Source: Thermoplasmata archaeon (GTDB lineage Archaea; Thermoplasmatota; Thermoplasmata; Lutacidiplasmatales; UBA184). Taken from it: DNA of 33,919 nt. The notes beneath the pieces were generated by a model that did not search any database, had not been told where the DNA came from, and saw nothing but the letters and a program-made list of their open reading frames with translations. The stretch covers positions 1-33,919 of the forward strand of contig JAKIVX010000017.1 in assembly GCA_022750335.1 (NCBI GenBank). The letters run 5' to 3'. Position numbers and translations under genes: made by a program. Numbering within the stretch: the stretch's first letter is position 1; the number at the start of each line of letters is the position of its first letter. Positions 1 through 8,535 of this stretch are shown here, piece by piece.

Positions 1-79
1 AAAAGGCCGTCGGGCCGTGCCAGGGACTGCGGGAGGGCCGGCACTCGACGCCTAGGCGGGGTAAAGAGGAAAAGGGGAC

Positions 80-1300
80 GTGGGGTCGGTCGATCGAATG
101 GTTGACTGGGACCGCGTCGAGCAGCTGCGCTCCAAGGGCTGGGAGTGGGACGAGATCGCGGAAGACCCGAAGGTCGGGTTCACGGCCGACGCGGCGTCCG
201 GAGATCCGGGCCGCGCCCTGCGGGTCCTCTATCATCGTCGCCGGGGGAAGGCTCCGAAGAAGGACGACGAGCCCAAGAAGGGGCTCAAGAACGTCGATAC
301 GGCCGAGTCTCGATGGGGCCTCCTCCGGATCGGGTACCTCCTCGTCCCGGTGGTGGCCGTTTGGTTCGCCATCGCCTACCTCGCCCCCTCCCCGGTCGGT
401 CTCATCCTTCCCGCGATCCCGTACATCCTCCTCATCCTCGCCGGAGTGACCCTCCTGCTGATCTACGCCCTATTCCGAGCCGAGAAGCGGTGGTCGAAGG
501 TTTACCGAACCACCGTCATCGGTGCGATCGTGCTGGGACTGGTCTTCACCGGCGTGGTCGGACTGACGGGGTCCCTCCTGTTCGGGTGCCCCTACCTGCC
601 TCCGTCCTCGTCGCTCTCCGCACAACCCGCGCCCGGATGGACCGCGGGCACGATGACGCCCTGGCACGACGGTGGGAAAGTGGTGATGTTCTTCTACGGG
701 GCGTCGTGGTGCCCCTACTGCTCGGCCGGGAGCTGGACCATCTGGAAGGCGCTCCAGGAGTACGGGGTGACGTCGGGGAATGCCACCGGCTTTTCGAGTT
801 TAAGCGACGTCTACTCGGGTACCCCGGAGATGATCCTCGCCAACGTCCAGCTCTCCAGTTCCAACCTCTCTTTCCAGGTGAGCGAGGACACCTCGGGGGT
901 GGACGGCAGCTTCCCCGGAACGAGCAACTGCTACCAGGCGGCCTACGTAAGCGCCTATTCCGGGAGCGCCATCCCGTTCCTCGTGATCAACGGGCAGTCC
1001 ATCCATGCCGGTACCCCGATCATCAACCCGGCCACGCTCGGGGCCTACAACTACGCGAACACCAGCGGTTCGAACGGAGCGACCGGCGCGGGCATGATGG
1101 CGCATCAGGTCAGCGCGGAGTCCGGCTCGGGGTGGACGGCAGTCAGTACGCAAGCGTACTGGATCATGGCGTACATCGCCAAGGCGTGCGGCTCTACCAA
1201 CGCCCAGGGCGTGATCTGGCTGTCGAGCCACGTCGCTCCCCGACCGTGGTCGTCCTCGACCCAGACCGCGGTCACGAGCGACCTCCTCCAGATCACCTAG
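80..1300 (+). CDS. DUF929-type membrane-anchored thioredoxin-like protein
   Basis: A 406-residue protein in three parts. Residues 1-75 are a charged, probably cytoplasmic domain with a helix-turn-helix look (LRSKGWEWDEIAED) followed by a basic linker. Three membrane helices follow at about 83-101, 107-131 and 143-169. The rest is a thioredoxin-like domain with FYGASWCPYCSAGSW, so the redox pair CPYC sits at 211-214; two further Cys lie near the C-terminus. This matches the archaeal DUF929 family as I recall it. The gene is 4 bases upstream of a VKOR gene, so a role as the extracytoplasmic disulfide carrier recharged by VKOR is inferred. GTG at 80 follows AGGAAAAGGGG; ATG at 98 is an equally good start, because a weak TATA-like TAAAGAG at 61-67 would fit it better. 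The role of the N-terminal domain is unknown. Confidence 0.8.
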   Translation: MGSVDRMVDWDRVEQLRSKGWEWDEIAEDPKVGFTADAASGDPGRALRVLYHRRRGKAPKKDDEPKKGLKNVDTAESRWGLLRIGYLLVPVVAVWFAIAYLAPSPVGLILPAIPYILLILAGVTLLLIYALFRAEKRWSKVYRTTVIGAIVLGLVFTGVVGLTGSLLFGCPYLPPSSSLSAQPAPGWTAGTMTPWHDGGKVVMFFYGASWCPYCSAGSWTIWKALQEYGVTSGNATGFSSLSDVYSGTPEMILANVQLSSSNLSFQVSEDTSGVDGSFPGTSNCYQAAYVSAYSGSAIPFLVINGQSIHAGTPIINPATLGAYNYANTSGSNGATGAGMMAHQVSAESGSGWTAVSTQAYWIMAYIAKACGSTNAQGVIWLSSHVAPRPWSSSTQTAVTSDLLQIT

Positions 1301-1304
1301 GTCG

Positions 1305-1778
1305 ATGCGGACCCGCAGCTTCCGCGAACTCGTCTACTTCGGGGGCGGCCTCGGCCTCATCGCCTCGGTCTACGCGGCTGCGGAAGTCCACGACGCGAGC
1401 CTCTCGAAGGCGTGCTCGTTCAACGGGGTCGTCTCGTGCAACCTCATCCTCGAGAGCGGCAAGACGACCGTCCTCGGGATCCCCGATTGGTCGTTCGGGG
1501 TCGCCGGCTTCGCACTCATCCTGGTCGTCGGGGCGTTGGCCGAGTGGTACCGACGGGACCCCCGCGTGACCTACGCGCTGCTCGCGGTCACGAGCCTCGG
1601 CGTGGCGCTTGCGGCCTACCTACTCTACGTGGAGGTGTTCGAGATCGGAGGGATCTGCCCGGTCTGCGCGACCGCCTATTTCTTCGGGGTCGTCGCGTGG
1701 TGCGGGGCCGTCGGACTGGCGCGGAAGGCCTACCGTCGCGCCCACCGGACCCCGAGCGGGACCCCCGAACCGGGGTAG
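1305..1778 (+). CDS. VKOR family thiol-disulfide oxidoreductase
   Basis: A 157-residue integral membrane protein with about four helices. It has the VKOR signature: a loop Cys pair CSFNGVVSC (C37, C45) and the membrane CxxC centre CPVC (C118, C121), with the GIPDWSFG segment between them corresponding to the GIP-S-G region of the family. Archaeal and bacterial VKOR homologues take electrons from a DsbA-like thioredoxin and pass them to quinone, as DsbB does. The gene starts 4 bases after the DUF929 thioredoxin-like gene and surely shares its transcript, so the two form a disulfide-forming pair acting outside the membrane. The C-terminal 20 residues are basic, then Pro/Gly-rich. The family call is firm; the electron acceptor cannot be told from the sequence. 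Confidence 0.88.
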   Translation: MRTRSFRELVYFGGGLGLIASVYAAAEVHDASLSKACSFNGVVSCNLILESGKTTVLGIPDWSFGVAGFALILVVGALAEWYRRDPRVTYALLAVTSLGVALAAYLLYVEVFEIGGICPVCATAYFFGVVAWCGAVGLARKAYRRAHRTPSGTPEPG

Positions 1779-1846
1779 GCGAACCGACCGTCCGGGGGGC
1801 GACCATTCCCCCTCGACCGGAGGTCGAAAAATCGAGGTGGCTCGGG

Positions 1847-1854
1847 TTATATAC
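1847..1854 (+). promoter_or_regulatory. TATA box of the atpKEC operon
   Basis: TTATATAC is the most AT-rich spot in this intergenic region, preceded by a purine-rich stretch (GTCGAAAAATCG, 1824-1835). It lies about 36 bases before the atpK ATG, giving an expected leader near 10 bases. Confidence 0.65.
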
Positions 1855-1886
1855 ACGACCTATCTCGGCCCGCCCGGGTCGCTCCT

Positions 1887-2108
1887 ATGGTTTCCGATTA
1901 TGCCACGCTCGCCGCGGGTATCGCGATTGCCGGAGGACTGATCGGGACGGGCATGGCCCAGTCCGGGATCGGGGCTGCCGGTATGGGAATTATCGCCGAA
2001 AAGCCGGAGAAGTTCGGCCAGGTGCTGTTCTTCTTCGTCATTCCCGAAACCCTCTGGATCATCGGGTTCGTGCTGGGGATCATCCTCCTGCTCGGGATCA
2101 TCAGCTAA
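1887..2108 (+). CDS. atpK: A-type ATP synthase subunit K (proteolipid c)
   Basis: A 73-residue, two-helix hairpin that forms the rotor ring of the membrane sector. Helix 1 is glycine-rich (about residues 6-36), the polar loop is EKPEKFG (38-44), and helix 2 carries the ion-binding carboxylate in VIPETLW, with Glu54 after Pro53. It is a single hairpin, like the methanosarcinal form and unlike duplicated versions. Gln25 in helix 1 and Thr55 next to Glu54 occupy positions that are sodium ligands in known Na+-type rings, so the coupling ion is open. It is first in the K-E-C operon, with a TATA box 36 bases upstream and subunit E starting 15 bases after its stop. Confidence 0.92.
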   Translation: MVSDYATLAAGIAIAGGLIGTGMAQSGIGAAGMGIIAEKPEKFGQVLFFFVIPETLWIIGFVLGIILLLGIIS

Positions 2109-2123
2109 ACGGGTCTCCCGCTC

Positions 2124-2675
2124 ATGAGCCTCGAGTCGCTCGTAGCCGAGATCCGCAGCCGCGGAGAGACCGAACTCCGAACCATCGAGGTCGCCCGCGC
2201 CGCAGAAGCGGCCCGCATCACGGCTGAGCGGGACGCCCAAATCGCGGCGATCAGGGCGGAGGCGACACGTCTGACCGGGGCCGATGCCGCCCGGGAGCGC
2301 GCGCAGCGCCTCGCCGCGGCGAAGCTGACGGCCCGCAAACTGCTCTACGAAGCCCAGGAGGCTCGCCTCGAGCAGGCCCTCCGGGAGACGAGGGACCTGC
2401 TTCAGGAATACGCCGACTCGACCGACTACCCGGCTACGCTGAAGCGCATGTACGACGCGGCGACCGACCGTCTGGGAAAGCAGCTTCGTGTGACGGGCCG
2501 AGCGGCCGACGCCGCCAAGCTCAGCAAGGTCGCCGGCAAGGCCGCCGACCCGACTCCACTCCCCATTCTCGGTGGGATGGTCGCCGAGACGACCGACGGG
2601 AACCGCCGCCTGAACCTCTCGTTCGATGAGCTGCTCCGCCTGCATGAGGACCGGGTCCGCGAGCTCCTCTCCTAG
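2124..2675 (+). CDS. atpE: A-type ATP synthase subunit E (peripheral stalk)
   Basis: A 183-residue peripheral-stalk subunit. Residues 1-95 are a long, highly charged Ala/Glu/Arg-rich helix expected to coil with subunit H. The C-terminal domain (about 100-183) contains LGGMVAETTDGNRRLNLSF, typical of the family where 'GG-v----dG---vdnt' is conserved. Length matches the usual 180-200 residues. It lies between K and C, as in other archaeal ATPase operons, and ends 8 bases before subunit C. The partner subunit H is encoded on the opposite strand at 5983-6339, so the two stalk halves come from different transcripts. Confidence 0.9.
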   Translation: MSLESLVAEIRSRGETELRTIEVARAAEAARITAERDAQIAAIRAEATRLTGADAARERAQRLAAAKLTARKLLYEAQEARLEQALRETRDLLQEYADSTDYPATLKRMYDAATDRLGKQLRVTGRAADAAKLSKVAGKAADPTPLPILGGMVAETTDGNRRLNLSFDELLRLHEDRVRELLS

Positions 2676-2683
2676 GGGGCCCG

Positions 2684-3763
2684 ATGGCATCTTCCTCCTA
2701 CGCCTCCGCCCTTGGCCGACTCCTCCCGGAGTTCCCCGCGTTCCTCTCCAAGGAGATCTGGCCGACGCTGGTCGCCGCCCGCGACCCCGGCGAGATCGCA
2801 AAGATCCTCGAGGAGACAGCCTACGCCCCCGACCTGGATGCGGCCCGGGCGACGCACCAGGGGATCTCGTTGGTCGAGATCGCGATCAACCGCACCTTCG
2901 TCCGCCGGAATCGCCGCGCTTACGATGCAGCCCCGTTCGCGGGCCGCCCGGTGGTGGGCGCCTACCTCGCCCGGTGGGACGTCCAGAACATCGGTCTCAT
3001 ACTCGCGGCCAAGGCGCAGGGTCGACCCGTCCGCGAGACGGAGGAAAGTCTGGTCTCGAGTCGCGACATCCCGGCGGGACTCTACGCCGGCGTACTGACG
3101 CTAGACGACTACCGCAACCTCCTCGAGCAACCGACCGTCGAGGCGGTCGCGACCCAACTCGTCCGATTCAACGCCTACGGAACCACCATCCTCCCGCTGC
3201 TCGAAACCTACGCGCGCACGCGGGACATCTTCCCGATCCTTCATGCGCTCGAGGTCGAGTACTATCGCGAAGCGATCGCCGGGGTGCGCTACTTCCAGGG
3301 CGACGAGTGGGTCGTCCGCGAACTCCTGAAGAGCGAGATCGACGGGAAGAACGCCCTCCTTCTCTTCAAGGCCAGGGGCGCGAACCTCCCGCTCGAGGAG
3401 GTCACGGCGCGGTGGATCGACGGCGGCAACATCGCCGCCACGGAGTCCGCGGACCTCTACGGTGCCCGCGGGGTCCCCGAGCTCGCCGAGCGACTCGCCT
3501 CCCACTTCCCGTCGATCACGGAAGGGAACACCGAGTTCCTGGCCGGCGGCAGCCTCTCGGGGTACGAGGCCGCCATCGAACGGGACCGGGCGGTTCGGGA
3601 GTTGAAGCGGCTGCGGGCCTACCCGCTCTCCCTCGGCGTCATCTTCGCCTACCTCCTACGTGCCGAGGTGGAGCGGGACGACATCCGTCGCGTAACCTTC
3701 GGTCGCCTGTACGGCATCGCGCCGGAGCGGATCGAGCCGCTGCTCGTCTCCCCGCGCCTCTAG
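2684..3763 (+). CDS. atpC: A-type ATP synthase subunit C (central stalk socket)
   Basis: A 359-residue, mostly helical protein of the V-ATPase subunit d/AC39 family, which seats the central stalk on the K ring. Family-like stretches include VEIAINRTF, VGAYLARWDVQNIGLIL (the 'r-d--Ni--ilraK' region), and the C-terminal YPLSLGVIFAYLLRAEVERDDIRRV, which corresponds to the conserved PF-p-v-aYl--KE-Ei-nlR ending. The ATG follows subunit E by 8 bases. It is the last gene of the K-E-C operon; transcription meets that of atpI in the 172-base gap that follows. No irregularity was seen. Confidence 0.9.
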   Translation: MASSSYASALGRLLPEFPAFLSKEIWPTLVAARDPGEIAKILEETAYAPDLDAARATHQGISLVEIAINRTFVRRNRRAYDAAPFAGRPVVGAYLARWDVQNIGLILAAKAQGRPVRETEESLVSSRDIPAGLYAGVLTLDDYRNLLEQPTVEAVATQLVRFNAYGTTILPLLETYARTRDIFPILHALEVEYYREAIAGVRYFQGDEWVVRELLKSEIDGKNALLLFKARGANLPLEEVTARWIDGGNIAATESADLYGARGVPELAERLASHFPSITEGNTEFLAGGSLSGYEAAIERDRAVRELKRLRAYPLSLGVIFAYLLRAEVERDDIRRVTFGRLYGIAPERIEPLLVSPRL

Positions 3764-3935
3764 ACCGGCCCGACGCCGGCGACCTTTCAAGAGTCAGGAC
3801 GAGAGCCTCTACGACCGGTTCGCGCACTCCCGCCGGAGGTCCGTCGCGTTCCTCGTCGCGTCCGACGACGGGGGATCGCCGCCCGGTCCCAACGTAGCTT
3901 CGCGGGCGAGATCGGCGGAACCGAGCGGCCCCGGC

Positions 3936-5969
3936 TCAGGGCTGCGATGGGCCCTGGATGAACGGGCCCGGGACGCCGGAGGTCCCGGAGAGCGAGGAGA
4001 CGGTCCGCTTCCGCACGCCCCCGAAGGGCCGAAACGCCGTGCCGTTGCCCGTGTAGAATTTCGAGAAGTATTCAACGAAGATGAGCCGCGCCCCTTGGAT
4101 GCCGGGCTCGAACACGCCGAGGATGACGTTGAACGACTGGCCAACGATGATGATGAGGAGGCCCACGACGATCCCGAGCGTGAGCCCGACAGCGGTGCCC
4201 AGGACCCCCTCGGCGATCCCCCCGTGGATCAGCCCGACCGAGATCGAATTGATCACGACCGCGAGGATGACCGAGGCGAGCAGGATCCCCACGAGGCGCG
4301 TGTACGAGAGCACGTGGCTCAGCACTTCGATGAACTCGAGCATCGTCTGCTGGCCACCCTCCACGACGAAGATCGACACCGCGCCCACGCCGATCGCCGC
4401 GATTGAGCCCACGAAGACGGGATCGGTCGCCCGGTCCCAGCGGAAGATCAACGAGAGGCCGAGGAAGGCGACGCCCCAGGCCAGCACGATCGCCATCAGC
4501 TTGCCCACGACGCCTTTCGGGTGGTGGTGGAAGTACTCTTTGAGCGCACCGAGCAGGAAGCCGAACGTGACCATTCCGAGCCCCAGGAAGCCTGCGAAAA
4601 GGAGGAGCTTGCCGGTGTTGCGGACGGGATCGAGGAGGGGAACGTAGCCGAACAGCGCGCCGAACAGATGGTAGCCGAAGAACTCGTCCCAGAACAGGCC
4701 GAGCGCGATCGCCAACAGGCACCCGGGGATCAGCGCCCAGGCGAGCTGCTGCATCCCTTGGGGCCCCATGATGCTCTTGACGAACTTGCGGCCGAACTTG
4801 GGCAACTTCGACGCGCCGGGGAAGCCGGCGATCATCCACAAGCTGACCAGGAGGATCGTGAGCCCGTAGCCCCAGTCGCCGAGCATGAACCCGAAGAACA
4901 GCGGGAAGACGATCGCGAAGACAAACGTCGGGTCCCACTCGTCGGCCTGCGGCAGCGAGTAGAACCGGATGAAGAACTCGAAGCGCCGGAACCCCCTCGG
5001 GTTGTCCATCAGGGTCGGGGCCTCCGCCTTCGTGGCGATGCTGTAGACGTAGGCCCGGTCCTGGGCCACGCCCTTTAGGACGGTCTGCAAGCGGGCGACG
5101 TCGCGCTCGGGGACCCAGGCCTCGACCGCGAAGCTCAGCCGACCCGCGCCGAACTTTTGGAGCGCCTCGACCTTCCGGTTCTCGACCGTGAGCGCTTCGT
5201 CGATCGCCGCGATGAGCCCATACCACTCTCGCGAGACCGCGCCGAGGCGTTCCGCGATCCCGGCCCGGCGGCGGACGATCTCGGCCCGTCGGGCCGTGAG
5301 GCGAGCCCGTTCCTCGCTCGGGGTGCCCGACAGGTTCGGGACCGCGGTCAGGCGGACCCCGCTGTGGGTGGACGCCTTCGCGAGCGCGTCCGCGGCGGTC
5401 TTTCGGACGACCAGGATGAACCGGACCGAAACCTTCGGACCCGGGGCGGTGAGGAACGTCGCGTCGGTGGCGCTCGGCAGTTCGGCGCGCAGGGCCGAGT
5501 ACGAGTCCGACTCCGCTTCGCCGATGAACGAGAGGACGCTGGTGGCCCGGAGGTCGTCGAGGCGTCCCGCGTAGAAGGTGATCCGGTCGAGCAGGGCCAG
5601 GAGATCGTCGTTCGTCCGCTCCTCGGTCAGGAGGCGGTCGTCCTCGAGCTTGAGGGACCCCACCTCCGCATCGATCGGGACCGTCGCCGCGGCGGCGAGG
5701 ATCTGGTCGACGGAGTCGAACCGGTGGAGTGCCCCCGCCGGAAGCTCGGGCAGGGCGGACAGCAGACCGCGGAACCGCAGCGTCTCGTCGCCGATCCGCC
5801 GCTGGAGCTCGTTCCCCCGTTCGGGAGCGAGTTGGGCGAGAGTCTCGGGGGGCAGCGTCTCGATCTGGGCAACGCGCAGGTCGTGGAGCGCGGTGAGGAT
5901 CCTTTCGCGATCGTCCTTCAGGCCCAGGATCCCGACTCGGGTCATGCGGACAGGCCGGAGGATCCCCAT
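3936..5969 (-). CDS. atpI: A-type ATP synthase subunit I (a subunit, ion channel)
   Basis: A 677-residue stator subunit. Residues 1-330 are the soluble, partly coiled-coil stalk-binding domain. From about 345 onward there are seven or eight membrane helices, beginning with FVFAIVFPLFFGFMLGDWGYG, a hallmark of the family. The essential channel arginine is in SHVLSYTRLVGILLAS, at Arg558. It forms the two half channels against the K ring. It is the last gene of the F-A-B-D-x-H-I transcript: subunit H ends 13 bases upstream and GGGAG precedes the ATG. In most archaea I lies next to K, whereas here they are on opposite strands 1.8 kb apart. A Gly/Ser/Pro-rich tail of about 30 residues follows the last helix. 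Confidence 0.93.
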   Translation of the reverse strand: MGILRPVRMTRVGILGLKDDRERILTALHDLRVAQIETLPPETLAQLAPERGNELQRRIGDETLRFRGLLSALPELPAGALHRFDSVDQILAAAATVPIDAEVGSLKLEDDRLLTEERTNDDLLALLDRITFYAGRLDDLRATSVLSFIGEAESDSYSALRAELPSATDATFLTAPGPKVSVRFILVVRKTAADALAKASTHSGVRLTAVPNLSGTPSEERARLTARRAEIVRRRAGIAERLGAVSREWYGLIAAIDEALTVENRKVEALQKFGAGRLSFAVEAWVPERDVARLQTVLKGVAQDRAYVYSIATKAEAPTLMDNPRGFRRFEFFIRFYSLPQADEWDPTFVFAIVFPLFFGFMLGDWGYGLTILLVSLWMIAGFPGASKLPKFGRKFVKSIMGPQGMQQLAWALIPGCLLAIALGLFWDEFFGYHLFGALFGYVPLLDPVRNTGKLLLFAGFLGLGMVTFGFLLGALKEYFHHHPKGVVGKLMAIVLAWGVAFLGLSLIFRWDRATDPVFVGSIAAIGVGAVSIFVVEGGQQTMLEFIEVLSHVLSYTRLVGILLASVILAVVINSISVGLIHGGIAEGVLGTAVGLTLGIVVGLLIIIVGQSFNVILGVFEPGIQGARLIFVEYFSKFYTGNGTAFRPFGGVRKRTVSSLSGTSGVPGPFIQGPSQP

Positions 5970-5982
5970 CGACGCGATCTCC

Positions 5983-6339
5983 CTACTGGTCGGCGAACCC
6001 TTCGAGGACGGCGGAGAGGACCTCGTCCTTGCGATCGACCGGTTTGCGGCCCCTGCCGGAGTTGTCCTTCCGGGCAGCGACCTCCCCCTCGGCCACGATC
6101 TTCGCGGCCTCCTGGTCGGCGCTCAACCGGGCCATCTGCACCGCACTGGTCCGGTCTCGGTCGGCCGCCGCCCGCGCGGCCGCCACGGCGGCGCTCGCGT
6201 CGGCCCGCGACTGCGCGAGGGCCGCGTCCGCCGCCTTCCGGGCGGCCAGGATCTTGGCCTCCCAATCGGTCTCGGTCGCCTTGACGAGTTTCACCGCTTC
6301 CACCGAGCCCGAGGGGGCTTCACTCTCCGTCTGCGACAT
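5983..6339 (-). CDS. atpH: A-type ATP synthase subunit H (peripheral stalk)
   Basis: A 118-residue protein that is almost one continuous charged, Ala-rich helix (residues 15-85), as expected for the H subunit that coils with E to form the peripheral stalk. The C-terminus is lysine/arginine-rich, ending in KDEVLSAVLEGF. The ATG at 6339 is preceded by GGAGGATTCTG and shares its A with the TGA of the 38-residue membrane ORF upstream (TGATG), which argues for coupled translation. It is placed between that ORF and atpI. Sequence similarity among H subunits is weak; the call rests on composition, length and operon position. Confidence 0.8.
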   Translation of the reverse strand: MSQTESEAPSGSVEAVKLVKATETDWEAKILAARKAADAALAQSRADASAAVAAARAAADRDRTSAVQMARLSADQEAAKIVAEGEVAARKDNSGRGRKPVDRKDEVLSAVLEGFADQ

Positions 6340-6455
6340 CAGAATCCTCCAAGGAGCTTCACGACCGCAAACAGCAGGAGCGCCAGCGCGACGACCTTGA
6401 CGGCGAGGCTCACCTGCCAAACGAGCAGGAACCGGTGGACGGCCCCGTTACGCAC
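6339..6455 (-). CDS. 38-residue single-helix membrane peptide in the ATPase operon
   Basis: An ORF of 38 codons that fills the gap between subunits D and H. It starts with GTG at 6455, inside the last codons of atpD, after GGAGGGGAG; its TGA overlaps the ATG of atpH (TGATG). The product begins with a short polar segment (VRNGAVHRF) and is then one hydrophobic helix, about residues 9-32, containing WQVSLAVKVVALALLLF, ending KLLGGF. Overlaps at both ends and tight packing suggest it is translated. I do not recognise a family. By position it could be a small accessory subunit of the membrane sector, comparable in size class to small V-ATPase subunits, but this is inference. It could also be a chance ORF in a spacer. 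Confidence 0.6.
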   Translation of the reverse strand: MRNGAVHRFLLVWQVSLAVKVVALALLLFAVVKLLGGF

Positions 6456-7089
6456 TGACGGCACTCCCCTCCGCCTCCATCTTCCGCTTCACAGCCTTGA
6501 GCATCGAGAAAGCGTCCCGCTCCATCTCGTCGAATCGGAACTTGATGTAGCGTACTGTGTTCTGCAGGCGGGGGATGAGCACGTTCTCAATGGCGCTCGC
6601 CCGGCGCTTGGTCTTCTCGATCTCCTGGAGGAGTCGACGGAGCGCGTTCTCCTTCTCGGCGATGTCGAGGACGACCTGATAGATGCCCTGGAAGTGGCGG
6701 ACGGACTCGTAGACCGGGGCCGACAGGTCCAAGAGCGCGACCTCCGGGACGGCAGTGTAGCCGCCGCGGTCGACGCGCGGGGTCTGTACGCCCATCACAT
6801 TCTTGGTCGCCACGCCGACCGGTTGCACGTTCGGGAGGAGGGTCGAGATGCTCTCGAGGCGCGTCGGGCCCTCGCGCATCTCCGCGAAACGGATCGCCTC
6901 GTACCCCCGTGCGATGCGGGCCTTCAGGTCCCCGCGCAGGCGCATGGCCTCCTTGCTGATGTTGAAGAATTCGGCAATGAGGGCGGAGCGCTTCAGCTTT
7001 AACAGGTTGAGGCCCCGTTTGGCCACGACGATCCGCCGTCGGGTCCGCAGGAGCTCGAGTCGGGTCGGTCGAACGTTCTCGATCGCCAC
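6448..7089 (-). CDS. atpD: A-type ATP synthase subunit D (central shaft)
   Basis: A 213-residue rotor shaft protein. It opens with ENVRPTRLELLRTRRRIVVAKRG, matching the conserved 'v-PTr-eL--lk--l--a-rG-dLLk-Kr' start of the family, and ends in a second long helix with RRLLQEIEKTKRRASAIENVLIPRL, the other conserved half of the coiled coil. GTG at 7089 is chosen because CGGAGGACGATCCC lies just before it and because homologues begin a few residues before the PTR motif; the open frame upstream runs into atpB. It ends within the small membrane ORF start. Confidence 0.93.
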   Translation of the reverse strand: MAIENVRPTRLELLRTRRRIVVAKRGLNLLKLKRSALIAEFFNISKEAMRLRGDLKARIARGYEAIRFAEMREGPTRLESISTLLPNVQPVGVATKNVMGVQTPRVDRGGYTAVPEVALLDLSAPVYESVRHFQGIYQVVLDIAEKENALRRLLQEIEKTKRRASAIENVLIPRLQNTVRYIKFRFDEMERDAFSMLKAVKRKMEAEGSAVSA

Positions 7090-7112
7090 GGGATCGTCCT
7101 CCGGGAGGCGTC

Positions 7113-8534
7113 CTACGCCGGCGGCGCGGCCTTGCGCGGGCGGTACTTCTCCACCAACTCTGGTTTGATCCGCTTCAGTTCGGAATCCGGCAGGTCGGCC
7201 AAGATGTCCCACGCGATGCTCAGGCTCTGGTCGATCGTCCGGTCCTCGTCCGCCCGCTGGTTGACGAACTCGGCTTCGAACCGGTCGGCGGCGCGCAGGT
7301 AGAGCCGGTCGATCGCGCTGAGGGAATCCTCGCCGACGATCGCGGAGAGGGCCCGCTGGTCCTTCCCGGTCGCGTACGTCGCGAACAGTTGGTCCGCGAC
7401 GCCCCGGTGGTCTTCCCGCGTGCGGTCCTTGCCGATCCCCTGGTTCATCAGCCGGGAGAGCGAGGGGAGCACGTCGATGGGTGGGTAGATGCCCTTCCGT
7501 TGCAGGTCGCGGCTGACGTAGACCTGGCCCTCGGTGATGTACCCCGTGAGGTCGGGGATCGGGTGCGTCACGTCGTCCGCCGGCATCGTCAGGATGGGGA
7601 GCTGGGTGATGGATCCCTTGCGGCCGTGGATCTTTCCGGCCCGCTCGTAGAGGGTCGCCAGGTCCGTGTACATGTAGCCGGGGTAGCCCCGCCGTCCCGG
7701 CACCTCCTCCCGCGCGGCGGAGACCTCTCGGAGTGCCTCGCAGTAGTTGGTCATGTCCGTGAGCACGACCAGCACGTGGAGGTCCTTCTCGTAGGCGAGG
7801 TACTCGGCGCAGGTAAGGGCCATTCGCGGCGTCACGACCCGTTCCATGGACGGGTCGGAGGAGAGATTCAGGAACACGACCGCCCGCTCGAGCGCGCCGG
7901 TCGTCTCGAACTCCTTCAGGAAGTAGTTCGCCTCCTCGCTCGTGATCCCCATCGCGGCGAAGACGACCGCGAACCCTTCGTTTGAATCGCGAAGCTTGGC
8001 CTGGCGTACAATCTGGGCCGCAATTTGGTTGTGGGGCAGGCCCGCGCCGGAGAAGATGGGTAGCTTCTGGCCGCGGACGAGGGTGTTGTTGACGTCAATG
8101 GTGGAAATCCCCGTCTGGATGAACTCGCTCGGCTCCTCGCGCGAGTAGGGGTTCATCGCGTTCCCGACGATTTCGAGTCGGTTCTCCGAGACGATGCGAG
8201 GGCCGCCGTCGCGGGGCTCGCCGAGCCCGTTGAACACACGGCCGAGCATCTCATCCGAGACCGCGAGGCGGGCGACCTCGCCGAGGAACTTCACGCTCGT
8301 CTGCTCGACGTTCATCCCCATCGTGGGGCCGAACACCTGGACGATGGCGAGTCCCTTACGCGAGTCGAGCACCTGTCCCTGACGGCGCTCGCCGTTCGGC
8401 AGCGAGATCTCTACGATCTCCCCGTAGGCGGCGTTCTGGACGTCACGGACGAAGAGGAGTGGACCGGTGACTCGGTCGACCGTCCGATAGTCGATCGGGA
8501 CCTTCGACTCGACCCGGGCGGGCTTGGAGGCCAT
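7113..8534 (-). CDS. atpB: A-type ATP synthase subunit B (non-catalytic)
   Basis: A 473-residue non-catalytic nucleotide-binding subunit alternating with A in the head. It begins with the beta-barrel segment [15 protein letters not shown]. The Walker A position is replaced by [12 protein letters not shown], the typical altered P-loop of B subunits, which separates it from the catalytic A subunit. Other family blocks are [20 protein letters not shown] and [18 protein letters not shown]. The ATG at 8534 lies one base after the TAG of atpA, with a strong GGAGGTG at 8541-8547 inside the end of atpA. The length is normal. Confidence 0.96.
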   Translation of the reverse strand: MASKPARVESKVPIDYRTVDRVTGPLLFVRDVQNAAYGEIVEISLPNGERRQGQVLDSRKGLAIVQVFGPTMGMNVEQTSVKFLGEVARLAVSDEMLGRVFNGLGEPRDGGPRIVSENRLEIVGNAMNPYSREEPSEFIQTGISTIDVNNTLVRGQKLPIFSGAGLPHNQIAAQIVRQAKLRDSNEGFAVVFAAMGITSEEANYFLKEFETTGALERAVVFLNLSSDPSMERVVTPRMALTCAEYLAYEKDLHVLVVLTDMTNYCEALREVSAAREEVPGRRGYPGYMYTDLATLYERAGKIHGRKGSITQLPILTMPADDVTHPIPDLTGYITEGQVYVSRDLQRKGIYPPIDVLPSLSRLMNQGIGKDRTREDHRGVADQLFATYATGKDQRALSAIVGEDSLSAIDRLYLRAADRFEAEFVNQRADEDRTIDQSLSIAWDILADLPDSELKRIKPELVEKYRPRKAAPPA

Positions 8535-8535
8535 C

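Noticed and set aside
3764-3935. Gap between the convergent atpC and atpI genes as a terminator or small gene
   Set aside because: No T-run, strong hairpin or credible ORF could be supported in these 172 bases.
5157-6284. Plus-strand frames opposite atpI and atpH
   Set aside because: Low-complexity translations antisense to well-supported ATP synthase subunits.
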